Below, piece by piece: positions 1 to 5,943 of a DNA stretch of 8,157 bases. The DNA comes from DASTQL01 sp035761805 (GTDB lineage Bacteria > Actinomycetota > Actinomycetes > Jiangellales > Jiangellaceae): contig DASTQL010000146.1 of assembly GCA_035761805.1 (NCBI GenBank), forward strand, positions 1 to 8,157, written 5' to 3'. A program made the translations under genes and the position numbers. The notes under the pieces are model-generated. The model was not told where the DNA came from. It was given only the letters and a program-made list of their open reading frames with translations, and made no database searches. The stretch's first letter is position 1. Each line of letters begins with the position of its first letter.

Positions 1-378
1 TCGACGGGCGGCGCGCGACGCGCGCGTGGCCGGGGGGCCCTCGGGGAGGCGGAGGTCCACCGACCCGGCGGCGGCCTTCTGCGCGAGGGCGAGCAGGTCG
101 GAGGCCTCCCCCCGGGCCAGGGCGTCCCAGACCGGAAGGGACACGCCGTGCTCGAGACCGACCTGCTCACGGACCGTGTCGACCAGCCGGTTGACCCACG
201 GGATCCCCTCGACGTCGGCCCCCTCGAGTCCGGCCAGGCGGAGCACGGCCCGCTCGACGGAGACCGTGGTGTGCGTCCGGGCGAGCCGCACGACGGGCCG
301 CCCGGCACGGCCGGCCAGGGCGCGGGCCTTCCGGACCACCCTGGGGTCGAGGTCCAGCAAGCGAGCGGGGCGAGGCAT
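1..378 (-). CDS. kamD: Lysine 5,6-aminomutase alpha subunit (KamD), N-terminal 126 residues, cut by the window edge
   Basis: Reads leftward from an ATG at 378 and stays open for 126 codons to base 1, so the C-terminal three quarters and the stop are outside the window. KamD is the catalytic subunit of the adenosylcobalamin- and PLP-dependent enzyme that moves the terminal amino group of beta-lysine (or D-lysine) to make 3,5-diaminohexanoate (or 2,5-diaminohexanoate); it works with KamE, which binds the cobalamin. The N-terminal pattern matches what I remember of clostridial KamD: a start of the form LDLDPRVVRKARALA (residues 8-22), then THTTVSVERAVLRLAGLEGAD (35-55), then IPWVNRLVDTV (59-69) and a later segment ending VDLRLPEG. 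The active-site parts lie beyond the edge and cannot be checked. A TAGCAT box 8 bases before the ATG suggests a leaderless transcript; the GGAG only 2 bases before the ATG is too close to be a normal ribosome site. kamA and kdd nearby strongly support the call. Downstream genes such as kamE should lie left of base 1. Confidence 0.86.
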   Translation of the reverse strand, partial: MPRPARLLDLDPRVVRKARALAGRAGRPVVRLARTHTTVSVERAVLRLAGLEGADVEGIPWVNRLVDTVREQVGLEHGVSLPVWDALARGEASDLLALAQKAAAGSVDLRLPEGPPATRASRAARR

Positions 379-386
379 GGCTCCGG

Positions 387-392
387 ATGCTA
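387..392 (-). promoter_or_regulatory. Probable -10 element of kamD
   Basis: The minus strand reads TAGCAT here, matching the actinobacterial TANNNT -10 pattern, with 8 bases between it and the kamD ATG. Transcription starting 7-8 bases downstream would begin at or one base from the ATG. No good -35 hexamer is visible at 16-18 bases upstream. Confidence 0.45.
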
Positions 393-442
393 GCAACGGC
401 TCGGCGGTCTTCCGTCGGGTGGCCATGGCGACCGGAAGAACT

Positions 443-461
443 GCGGTCACCGCGGTGTCAC
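443..461. promoter_or_regulatory. Overlapping palindromes between kamD and the acyltransferase gene
   Basis: The 148-base divergent intergenic region 379-526 holds GCGGT-C-ACCGC (443-453) overlapped by the perfect palindrome CACCGCGGTG (448-457), and two direct GTCAC copies 11 bases apart (446-450 and 457-461). It sits between the putative kamD -10 box (387-392) and the acyltransferase -10 box (492-497), a sensible place for an operator serving either gene. In GC-rich DNA such dyads arise by chance, so the operator role is only a suggestion. Confidence 0.25.
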
Positions 462-491
462 GCCGGAGGAGTTGTGGTGGCGGCGCCGCGT

Positions 492-497
492 TAGGGT
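492..497 (+). promoter_or_regulatory. Possible -10 element of the acyltransferase gene
   Basis: TAGGGT fits TANNNT. A start about 7 bases downstream would leave a leader of roughly 20-25 bases containing the AGGGGG ribosome site. The best -35 candidate, TTGTGG at 472-477, is only 14 bases away, so the -35 assignment is weak. Confidence 0.35.
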
Positions 498-526
498 GTG
501 CGCACCTGCCGGCTCAGGGGGCTGCC

Positions 527-1198
527 GTGCTCTACTCCGTCGTCCGCGCCGTCCTGCGCGTCGTCTTCCGCCTGGTCTGGCGGCCCACCGTCGAGGGGCT
601 CGAGCACGTCCCTGCACGGGGCCCGCTCCTCGTGGCCAGCAACCACCTGTCCTTCGTCGACAGCATCGTGATCCCGCTCGTGCTCCCGCGGCGCGTCTCG
701 TTCCTGGCCAAGGCCGAGTACTTCGAGGGCGGCGGGGTGCTCGGCCGGGCGCAGCGGACCTGGTTCACGACCATGGGGGCGATCCCGGTCCGCCGCGACG
801 AGCAGCGAGACGCCCGCGCCTCGTTGGACAAGGCGTTGGCGGTCCTCGCCACGGGCGACGCGTTCGGCCTCTACCCCGAGGGCACCCGATCGCGCGACGG
901 CCGGCTGTACCGCGGGCGCACGGGCGTCGGCTGGCTGTCGCTGCAGTCAGGCGCCCCCGTGCTGCCGGTGGGACTGCTCGGGACGGACCGGGTGCAGCCC
1001 GTGGACGCGCGAGTGCCGCGCCCTGCGCCGGTCACGGTGCGGTTCGCCCCGATCGTCCGCCCTGAGGACTACGCCGGCACCGGCTCGGCCGCCCAGGCCC
1101 GCCGCCGCCTCACCGACGACGTCATGGACGCCATCCACGCCATGACCGGCCAGGAGCGCGCCCCGGGCTACAACGAACGGACTCCGACCGGGCCCTGA
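527..1198 (+). CDS. 1-acyl-sn-glycerol-3-phosphate acyltransferase-like protein (PlsC family)
   Basis: A 223-residue protein of the usual length for bacterial PlsC-type acyltransferases, which move a fatty acyl group from acyl-CoA or acyl-ACP to a lysophospholipid or similar acceptor at the inner face of the membrane. Visible motifs are the catalytic H-X4-D in NHLSFVDS (about residues 38-45), the glycerophosphate-binding EGTRS in YPEGTRSRDG (about 117-126), and the downstream LPVGLLGT segment typical of the fold. The hydrophobic N-terminus (LYSVVRAVLRVVFRLVW) may dip into the membrane. The GTG start is chosen because AGGGGG at 516-521 lies 5 bases before it. The open frame runs further upstream, but that part is antisense to kamD and does not look coding. 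The gene converges with the amidohydrolase gene, 6 bases between stops. Its true acceptor is unknown; family members also acylate ornithine lipids and other acceptors. A link to lysine degradation is suggested only by position. Confidence 0.85.
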   Translation: MLYSVVRAVLRVVFRLVWRPTVEGLEHVPARGPLLVASNHLSFVDSIVIPLVLPRRVSFLAKAEYFEGGGVLGRAQRTWFTTMGAIPVRRDEQRDARASLDKALAVLATGDAFGLYPEGTRSRDGRLYRGRTGVGWLSLQSGAPVLPVGLLGTDRVQPVDARVPRPAPVTVRFAPIVRPEDYAGTGSAAQARRRLTDDVMDAIHAMTGQERAPGYNERTPTGP

Positions 1199-1204
1199 CC
1201 GCCG

Positions 1205-2797
1205 TCAGGCCGCGAAGACCGTCCGACCGGAGGCGATCGTGCGGAGGCAGGTGGGCAGGGTGGCACCAGGCGTGAGGTCGGGCAGACCGGGTACGCCGGA
1301 GCGCGGGTCGGTGGACCAGTTGGCCACGCGTTCGTCGGCGGCTTGCACGACCAGCTCGCCGGGGACGTCCCAGACCGCGTACGAGGCGAGCGTGCCCGGG
1401 GCGAGCACGCCCGCGTCGTCGACCCGGGCCGCGCGCCAGCCTCCGCGGGTGTGGGCGGAGAACGCGCCTCGTACCGACAGACCGGAGCCGGGCGTCCGGT
1501 GGAAGGCGGCGGCCCGCACCGACCCCCACGGGTCCAGCGGTGTGACCGGTGAGTCGGAGCCGAAGGCGAGCTGGACACCCGCCCGGGACATCGTTGCGAA
1601 CGGGTTCATCGCCCGGGCGCGGTCAGGACCGAGCCGCCGCGCGTACATGCCCTCCTCGCCGCCCCACAGCGCGTCGAAGGCGGGCTGGACGCTGGCGACC
1701 ACGCCCAGCCGGACCAGCTCCGGAACGAGGTCGTCGGCGAGCATCTCGACGTGCTCGAGCCGGTGTCGGCAGGCGAGCACGGCGTCGAGGCCGCACACGT
1801 CGGCCGCCCGTGCCACCGCCTCGACCCCCACCCGGACCGCATCGTCGCCGATGACGTGGAAGCCTGCCTGCACCCCCGACCGCGTGCACGCCACCACGTG
1901 GTCGACCGCCCGCTCCAGGTCGAGGTAGAGGTAGCCGCGCTCCCCCGGCCGGTCCCGGTACGGGGCGGAGAGGGCCGCCGTCCGGGACCCCACGGTCCCG
2001 TCCACGCACAGGTCGCCGGCGGCCCCCAGGGCACCGAGTGCCGGCAGCTCGTCGACGCCGCCCTCCGCGCCCCAGTAGACGAGCAGCTCGGGCAGCGCCT
2101 CCTCGGCCGCCAGGGCGCGCAGGGACTGCACGTCCTCGGCCGAGTTGATGTGGGGGGCGGCCAGCTCGGTCACGCAGGCGATGCCCACCGAGGCCGCGCG
2201 CCGCAGTGCCGCCAGCTGCAGCTCTCGGCGGCGGGCGGACCGGATCGTGTCGCGACTGAACCGCCGCGCCACGTCGTGGGCCTGGCGTCGGACCAGCCCG
2301 TCGCCCTCCCAGCCGGGGAGTGCCCTGAGGTCGGGACGGGCGGCGACCAGGGCCGGCGAGACGACGGCGGTGTGCACGTCGACCCGGCTGAGGTACACGA
2401 CCGCACCACGGGTGGCCCGGTCGAGCTCGGCCGCCGTGGGGGGCCGGCCCTCCGGCCACGTGCCCTCGTCCCAGCCGGACCCGGCGAGGGCGGTCCCGGG
2501 GCGGGCGCGGGCGTGCGCCGCCAGCCGGTCCAGCGCCTCGGCCAGCGACCGCGTGCCGGAGAGGTCGACGCCGTCGAGGGCGAGGCCGGTCTCGGTCGTG
2601 TGGACGTGGGCGTCGACGAAGGCCGGTGTCACGAGTGCCCCGGCCAGGTCGACGACGCGGTCGACGCCGTCGGCATGGGCGGCGGCGGCGCCTTCGGACC
2701 CCACCCAGGCGACCCGGTCGTCCGCGACGAGCATCGCCGTGGCAAAGGGGTCCGCGGGCGTGTACACCGTGCCGCGGCGGAGCAGCGTGGTGGTCAT
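1205..2797 (-). CDS. YtcJ-like metal-dependent amidohydrolase (amidohydrolase family 3)
   Basis: A 530-residue protein, the usual length for YtcJ-type amidohydrolases, enzymes with a TIM-barrel metal site that hydrolyse C-N bonds of amides, lactams or N-acyl compounds. Visible landmarks are the metal-binding HXH in DAHVH (H64, H66), the DGTVGSRTAAL segment (266-276) characteristic of this family, H314 in FHVIGDDA, H349 in RLEHVEM and the catalytic Asp in FGSDSPV (D415). The N-terminal part (1-55) and C-terminal part (about 465-530) form the small beta-sandwich seen in the superfamily. No signal peptide is evident, so it should be cytoplasmic. The ATG lies 16 bases after the kdd stop, so it is almost certainly co-transcribed with kdd; only a GGGG run abutting the ATG resembles a ribosome site, suggesting translational coupling. 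The substrate is unknown. I infer from the operon that it may act on a cyclised or acylated intermediate of beta-lysine breakdown, but no sequence feature proves it. Confidence 0.88.
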   Translation of the reverse strand: MTTTLLRRGTVYTPADPFATAMLVADDRVAWVGSEGAAAAHADGVDRVVDLAGALVTPAFVDAHVHTTETGLALDGVDLSGTRSLAEALDRLAAHARARPGTALAGSGWDEGTWPEGRPPTAAELDRATRGAVVYLSRVDVHTAVVSPALVAARPDLRALPGWEGDGLVRRQAHDVARRFSRDTIRSARRRELQLAALRRAASVGIACVTELAAPHINSAEDVQSLRALAAEEALPELLVYWGAEGGVDELPALGALGAAGDLCVDGTVGSRTAALSAPYRDRPGERGYLYLDLERAVDHVVACTRSGVQAGFHVIGDDAVRVGVEAVARAADVCGLDAVLACRHRLEHVEMLADDLVPELVRLGVVASVQPAFDALWGGEEGMYARRLGPDRARAMNPFATMSRAGVQLAFGSDSPVTPLDPWGSVRAAAFHRTPGSGLSVRGAFSAHTRGGWRAARVDDAGVLAPGTLASYAVWDVPGELVVQAADERVANWSTDPRSGVPGLPDLTPGATLPTCLRTIASGRTVFAA

Positions 2798-2813
2798 CCC
2801 CGCAGTCAACAGG

Positions 2814-3893
2814 TCAGAGCCGGTGCGCGGGCTCGTGGGCCACCGCGAGGCGGGCCTCGACGAGCTCCCGCACACCCGGGTGGGAGCGCAGCACCTCGAG
2901 CGCGTAGTCGGCGTGTCCCGGCGCGTAGCCGTTGCCCACCAGCATGGTGACGTCGGCCGCCAGGCCCTCGGCACCGAGCGCCGCGGTGGCGAAGGACGTC
3001 GCCATGGAGAAGAACACCACGGTGCCGCCGTCGGCGGTCGCCAGGATCGCGCCGTGCTCGCATCCCGGGACGTCGACGCAGACCACGGTCACGTCGGCCG
3101 GTCCTCCGGCGTCGGCGACCGCGGCCGAGACTGCGACCGGGTCGCGGGCGTCGGCCAGCACGACCTCGTCGGCGAGGCCCGAGCCGCGCAGCGCGTCCGC
3201 CTCGGAGTCGACGGGCACGACACCCACCAGGCGCCGGGCGCCGGACAGGCGGGCAGCGGCGAGCGCGAGCGACCCCGACTTCCCCGCCGCGCCCAGCACG
3301 GCCACCACCGGCGGGCGGCCCCGGCGCACGTGGTCCTCCACGACCCGTGCGGTGAGGGCCGGCGCCCCGCACACGTCCATGACGGCGAGGGCGAGCTCCG
3401 TGGGCAGGTCCGCGGGCAGGTGCGCCGCGACCGACCGGCCGAAGAGGATGGCGTAGCCGTCGCAGGGCACCTGCTCGGACCGGCCGTCCCAGCCGGCCAG
3501 GCCGTCCTCGATGACGAGCGGCGTCAGGGTGAGGGACACCAGGGTCGCGACCCGGGCCCCGACGGCCAGCCCGAGCCGCGAGCGAGGCCCGACCTCCTCG
3601 ACGGTGCCGACGAGCATGCCGCCCGAGCCGGTCACCGGGTTGTGCATCTTCCCGCGCGACCGGACGATCTGGAGCACCTCGGCGCGAACGGCCACCCCTT
3701 CGCCGCGGTGCCTGTCCGTCAGCTGTCGGAAGCTGGCGGCGTCGAGGTTGAGCCGGTGCACCCGGACCCGCACCTCGTCCGGCCACAACTCGGACCGTGT
3801 GTCCAGCCGCCACGCCGCCTGCGGCAGCACGCCGGCTGGTTCGACCACGCGGTGCAGGCCCACCGGCGACCCCGGCTGGTTCGTGCTCGTCAC
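2814..3893 (-). CDS. kdd: L-erythro-3,5-diaminohexanoate dehydrogenase (Kdd)
   Basis: A 359-residue protein, close to the family's usual length. Kdd oxidises and deaminates L-erythro-3,5-diaminohexanoate to 5-amino-3-oxohexanoate with NAD(P), the third step of the beta-lysine pathway, in the cytoplasm. The match to clostridial Kdd as I remember it is strong: GLHRVVEP near the N-terminus (12-19), LNLDAASF (48-55), the signature RGKMHNPVTGSGGMLVGTV (80-98), ATLVSLTLTPL (116-126), a Rossmann glycine motif GAAGKSG (201-207), VFFSMATSFATAALGAEG (293-310) and NGYAPGHADYALEVLR (321-336). The GTG start is chosen because GGAAGGAG lies 6 bases before it; a longer reading from an ATG at 3962 would run through the promoter region and add 23 residues absent from the family. 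It heads a unit with the amidohydrolase and is divergent from kamA. Regulation by the neighbouring Lrp-type protein is likely but inferred. Confidence 0.9.
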   Translation of the reverse strand: MTSTNQPGSPVGLHRVVEPAGVLPQAAWRLDTRSELWPDEVRVRVHRLNLDAASFRQLTDRHRGEGVAVRAEVLQIVRSRGKMHNPVTGSGGMLVGTVEEVGPRSRLGLAVGARVATLVSLTLTPLVIEDGLAGWDGRSEQVPCDGYAILFGRSVAAHLPADLPTELALAVMDVCGAPALTARVVEDHVRRGRPPVVAVLGAAGKSGSLALAAARLSGARRLVGVVPVDSEADALRGSGLADEVVLADARDPVAVSAAVADAGGPADVTVVCVDVPGCEHGAILATADGGTVVFFSMATSFATAALGAEGLAADVTMLVGNGYAPGHADYALEVLRSHPGVRELVEARLAVAHEPAHRL

Positions 3894-3899
3894 CTGGAA

Positions 3900-3907
3900 C
3901 TCCTTCC
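3900..3907 (-). promoter_or_regulatory. Ribosome binding site that fixes the kdd start
   Basis: The minus strand reads GGAAGGAG, 6 bases before the GTG at 3893. It is the strongest Shine-Dalgarno match in the window and decides the start against the upstream ATG at 3962. Confidence 0.75.
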
Positions 3908-3931
3908 GGTTTGACGGCGTGTCCCGCGGAA

Positions 3932-3937
3932 ATCCTA
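3932..3937 (-). promoter_or_regulatory. Probable -10 element of kdd
   Basis: TAGGAT on the minus strand fits TANNNT and would place the transcript start near 3925, giving kdd a leader of about 30 bases that includes its ribosome site. No convincing -35 hexamer lies 16-19 bases upstream (the region reads GC-rich), so the promoter may depend on an activator. Confidence 0.45.
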
Positions 3938-3974
3938 CGGCGTAGCTTTGCCGGCGCCGCACGTTCTCCGTAGG
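3934..3974. promoter_or_regulatory. Inverted repeat pair spanning the kdd/kamA divergent promoters, candidate operator
   Basis: CCTACGG at 3934-3940 and CCGTAGG at 3968-3974 are perfect inverted copies, 34 bases from start to start (about three helical turns). The left arm is also half of a smaller palindrome CTACG-G-CGTAG (3935-3945). Each 7-base arm contains most of one divergent -10 element: kdd reads CCGTAGGAT and kamA CCGTAGGCT. An 8-base palindrome CGGCGCCG (3952-3959) lies between them. A dimeric or octameric Lrp-type regulator binding both arms would control both genes; this is an inference. Part of the likeness comes simply from both promoters having TAGGNT boxes, but the shared CCG before them is not explained by that. 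Confidence 0.45.
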
Positions 3975-3976
3975 CT
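3948..3976 (+). promoter_or_regulatory. kamA promoter
   Basis: TTGCCG (3948-3953) as -35 and TAGGCT (3971-3976) as -10, separated by exactly 17 bases. This is the best complete sigma-70-type promoter in the window. The start would fall near 3983, leaving a leader of about 27 bases before the kamA ATG with GAGAGGA (3995-4001) 8 bases before it as ribosome site. Confidence 0.6.
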
Positions 3977-4009
3977 GGCGGCGACGACGTGCACGAGAGG
4001 ACCCGAGGT

Positions 4010-5434
4010 ATGCAGCTCGATCAGCCCTATGTCTACCTGAGCCGCGAGCTCCGCGAGCCGGACTGGACCCGGCTGCCCGGCTGGCGCGACGTCACCCGCG
4101 AGCAGTGGGAGTCGGTGCAGTGGCAACGCGCCCACTGCGTCAAGAACGTCCGGCAGCTGCGCCAGGTGCTCGGCGACCTGGTCGGCGAGGTCTTCTACGC
4201 CGACCTCGAGCGGGACCAGGCCGAGCGCGCCACCATGTCGATGCTCCTGCCGCCGCAGATGCTCAACACCGTCGTCCCCGACGCGGCCCCCGACACCGAC
4301 GCCTTCTACGCCGACCCGGTGCGCCGCTACATGCTCCCGGCCTACTCGGACCGTCGGCGGGACTGGCCGAGCCACCCACACGCCAGCCGTGACTCGTTGC
4401 ACGAGCACGAGATGTGGGTCGCCGAGGGGTTGACCCACCGCTACCCCACGAAGGTGCTGGCCGAGCTCCTGTCCACCTGCCCTCAGTACTGCGGCCACTG
4501 CACCCGAATGGACCTGGTCGGGAACTCCACACCGCAGGTCGACAAGCTCAAGCTGGTGCTCAAGCCGGTCGACCGCTTCGCCGCCCACCTGGACTACCTC
4601 CGAGCGAACCCGGGCGTGCGGGACGTGGTCGTGTCCGGCGGCGACGTCGCCAACCTCCCGTGGCCGCGGCTGGAGGCCTACGTCGACGGCCTGCTCGATG
4701 TGGACAACGTCCGCGACATCCGGCTCGCGACCAAGGCGCTCATGGGTCTGCCGCAGCACTGGTTGCAGGACAGCGTCCGCGAGGGCATGGCCCGGCTGGC
4801 CGGCAAGGCGCGTGACCGTGGGGTGATGCTCGCCATCCACACGCACGTCAACGCCGCGCAGTCGGTGACCCCGCTCGTGGCCGCCGCGACGCGCGCGATG
4901 CTCGAGGCCGGGGTCCGCGACGTGCGCAACCAGGGCGTCCTGATGCGCGGCGTCAACTCCACGACCACGCAGCTGCTCGACCTGTGCTTCGCCCTGCTCG
5001 ACGGCGCCAACATCACGCCGTACTACTTCTACATGTGCGACAGGATCCCGTTCAGCGAGCACTGGCGGGTCTCGGTGCGGCACGCCCAGCACCTCCAGCA
5101 CGGACTCCTCGGCTACCTCCCAGGCTTCGCCACGCCGCGGATCGTCTGCGACGTCCCGTACGTCGGCAAGCGGTGGGTCCACCAGGTGCACGAGTACGAC
5201 GAGGTCCGGGGCATCTCGTACTGGACCAAGAACTACCGCACCGGGATCGAGGCAGACGACGACGAGGCCACCCGCCGCACGTACGAGTACTACGACCCGA
5301 TCGACTCGCTGCCCGACGAGGGCCAGGCGTGGTGGCTCGAGCACGGCGGCGACCACCTGGCCGAGGCGGAGCGGCGCGCGGCCGCCTCCCGGGAGGTGGC
5401 CCGGGCGCAGGCGGCGGCCCCCGCACCCGCCTGA
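4010..5434 (+). CDS. kamA: L-lysine 2,3-aminomutase (KamA), radical SAM and PLP enzyme
   Basis: A 474-residue radical-SAM enzyme that converts L-lysine to L-beta-lysine using a 4Fe-4S cluster, S-adenosylmethionine and PLP, the entry step of the pathway. The cluster motif CPQYCGHC gives C157, C161 and C164, followed by T165-R166, matching the family's CTR whose Arg contacts the substrate carboxylate. VSGGD (208-212) corresponds to the SAM-contacting GG motif. D344 (YMCDR) and D381 (VCDVP) are 37 residues apart, the same spacing as the two Asp residues that hold the lysine side-chain amine in the clostridial enzyme (D293 and D330 as I remember). K387 in PYVGK is the likely PLP lysine, though the usual glycine-rich GGGK context is replaced. 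The protein is longer than clostridial KamA (about 416), with an 87-residue tail after K387 ending in Ala/Pro. The ATG is supported by GAGAGGA 8 bases upstream; an in-frame GTG at 3989 would overlap the expected transcript start. It could be a related aminomutase, but kdd and kamD beside it argue for lysine. Confidence 0.86.
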   Translation: MQLDQPYVYLSRELREPDWTRLPGWRDVTREQWESVQWQRAHCVKNVRQLRQVLGDLVGEVFYADLERDQAERATMSMLLPPQMLNTVVPDAAPDTDAFYADPVRRYMLPAYSDRRRDWPSHPHASRDSLHEHEMWVAEGLTHRYPTKVLAELLSTCPQYCGHCTRMDLVGNSTPQVDKLKLVLKPVDRFAAHLDYLRANPGVRDVVVSGGDVANLPWPRLEAYVDGLLDVDNVRDIRLATKALMGLPQHWLQDSVREGMARLAGKARDRGVMLAIHTHVNAAQSVTPLVAAATRAMLEAGVRDVRNQGVLMRGVNSTTTQLLDLCFALLDGANITPYYFYMCDRIPFSEHWRVSVRHAQHLQHGLLGYLPGFATPRIVCDVPYVGKRWVHQVHEYDEVRGISYWTKNYRTGIEADDDEATRRTYEYYDPIDSLPDEGQAWWLEHGGDHLAEAERRAAASREVARAQAAAPAPA

Positions 5435-5438
5435 CCCC

Positions 5439-5879
5439 CTACAACGACGGCGGCCGCGACTCGTACGGCGTGGACAGGACGACCGTGGTGCGAGTGGAGA
5501 CGTTGGCGGCAGCCCTGATCCGGGCGAGCAGCGTCTCCAGGTCCGCGGGCGTGGCCACGCGGACCTTGAGGAGGTAGGACTCCTCGCCCGCCACGGAGTA
5601 ACAGGACTCGATCTCGGCGATGCCGCGCAGTCGCTCGGGGGCGTCATCGGGCTCGCTGGGGTCGATCGGCTTGACTGACACGAAGGCCGTCAGCGGCAGC
5701 CCCGCCGCCTCCGGGTCCACGACGGCGGCGTAACGCCGGATCACCCCCCGCTGCTCGAGCCTGCGCACCCGCTGGTGCACGGCCGACGTGGACAGCCCGG
5801 TGGCCCGACCCAGGTCCGTGTAGCTCATCCGGCCGTCCTCCGCGAGCAACCGGACGATCAGCCGGTCGGTGTCCTCCAC
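5439..5879 (-). CDS. Lrp/AsnC-family transcriptional regulator
   Basis: A 146-residue protein of typical Lrp/AsnC size. The N-terminal part has the family helix-turn-helix: DTDRLIVRLLAEDGRMSY (3-20), then TDLGRATGLSTSAVHQRVRRLEQ (about 21-43) and GVIRRYAAVVDP (45-56). The C-terminal ligand-binding and oligomerisation (RAM) domain covers about 62-140, with TAFVSVKP, the GEESYLLKVRV strand, ADLETLL and TTVVLSTPYE. Such proteins form dimers to octamers that sense amino acids and wrap DNA. The gene converges with kamA, 4 bases between stops, which makes it the likely local regulator responding to lysine or a pathway intermediate; ligand and targets are inferred. The GTG start at 5879 is chosen because TAGGGT lies exactly 7 bases upstream, as for a leaderless message, and because the family's conserved DxxD-type N-terminus begins here. 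Longer readings add residues that do not resemble the family. Confidence 0.88.
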   Translation of the reverse strand: MEDTDRLIVRLLAEDGRMSYTDLGRATGLSTSAVHQRVRRLEQRGVIRRYAAVVDPEAAGLPLTAFVSVKPIDPSEPDDAPERLRGIAEIESCYSVAGEESYLLKVRVATPADLETLLARIRAAANVSTRTTVVLSTPYESRPPSL

Positions 5880-5886
5880 GCCACGC

Positions 5887-5892
5887 ACCCTA
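5887..5892 (-). promoter_or_regulatory. -10 element of the lrp-type gene, leaderless arrangement
   Basis: TAGGGT on the minus strand, followed by 7 bases and then the GTG start, so the transcript should begin at or beside the start codon. No ribosome site precedes the GTG. It gives the regulator its own promoter in the 64-base gap after the M24 peptidase gene. A clear -35 hexamer is not seen. Confidence 0.5.
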
Positions 5893-5943
5893 GTGTTCGG
5901 CCACGTGCCAGACTCGCCCGCGTGGACCTCGGGCAGCCCCCGG

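Noticed and set aside
26..526. Plus-strand extension of the acyltransferase frame upstream of the GTG at 527
   Set aside because: It is antisense to kamD, rich in Arg/Ser/Thr as shadow frames are, and the H-X4-D domain begins properly only after 527.
1751..3914. Long open plus-strand frames at 1751-2950 and 2145-3914
   Set aside because: Antisense to the amidohydrolase and kdd genes, no family motifs, low-complexity Arg/Gly/Ala/Val-rich translations typical of the opposite strand of GC-rich genes.
3894..3962. Longer kdd starting at ATG 3962
   Set aside because: It would put the -10 box and the strong GGAAGGAG ribosome site inside the coding region and add residues absent from the family.
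5435..5438. Bidirectional terminator between kamA and the regulator gene, or at 1199-1204 between the acyltransferase and amidohydrolase genes
   Set aside because: The gaps are only 4 and 6 bases and no hairpin followed by T residues is visible around either pair of stops.
3935..5647. Long open minus-strand frame of 570 codons over kamA
   Set aside because: It mirrors kamA and the regulator gene, and its repetitive Val/Asp/His/Arg-rich translation shows no recognisable domain.
5880..5943. CACGTG at 5902-5907 as an operator
   Set aside because: A six-base palindrome is expected by chance, and nothing around it extends the symmetry.
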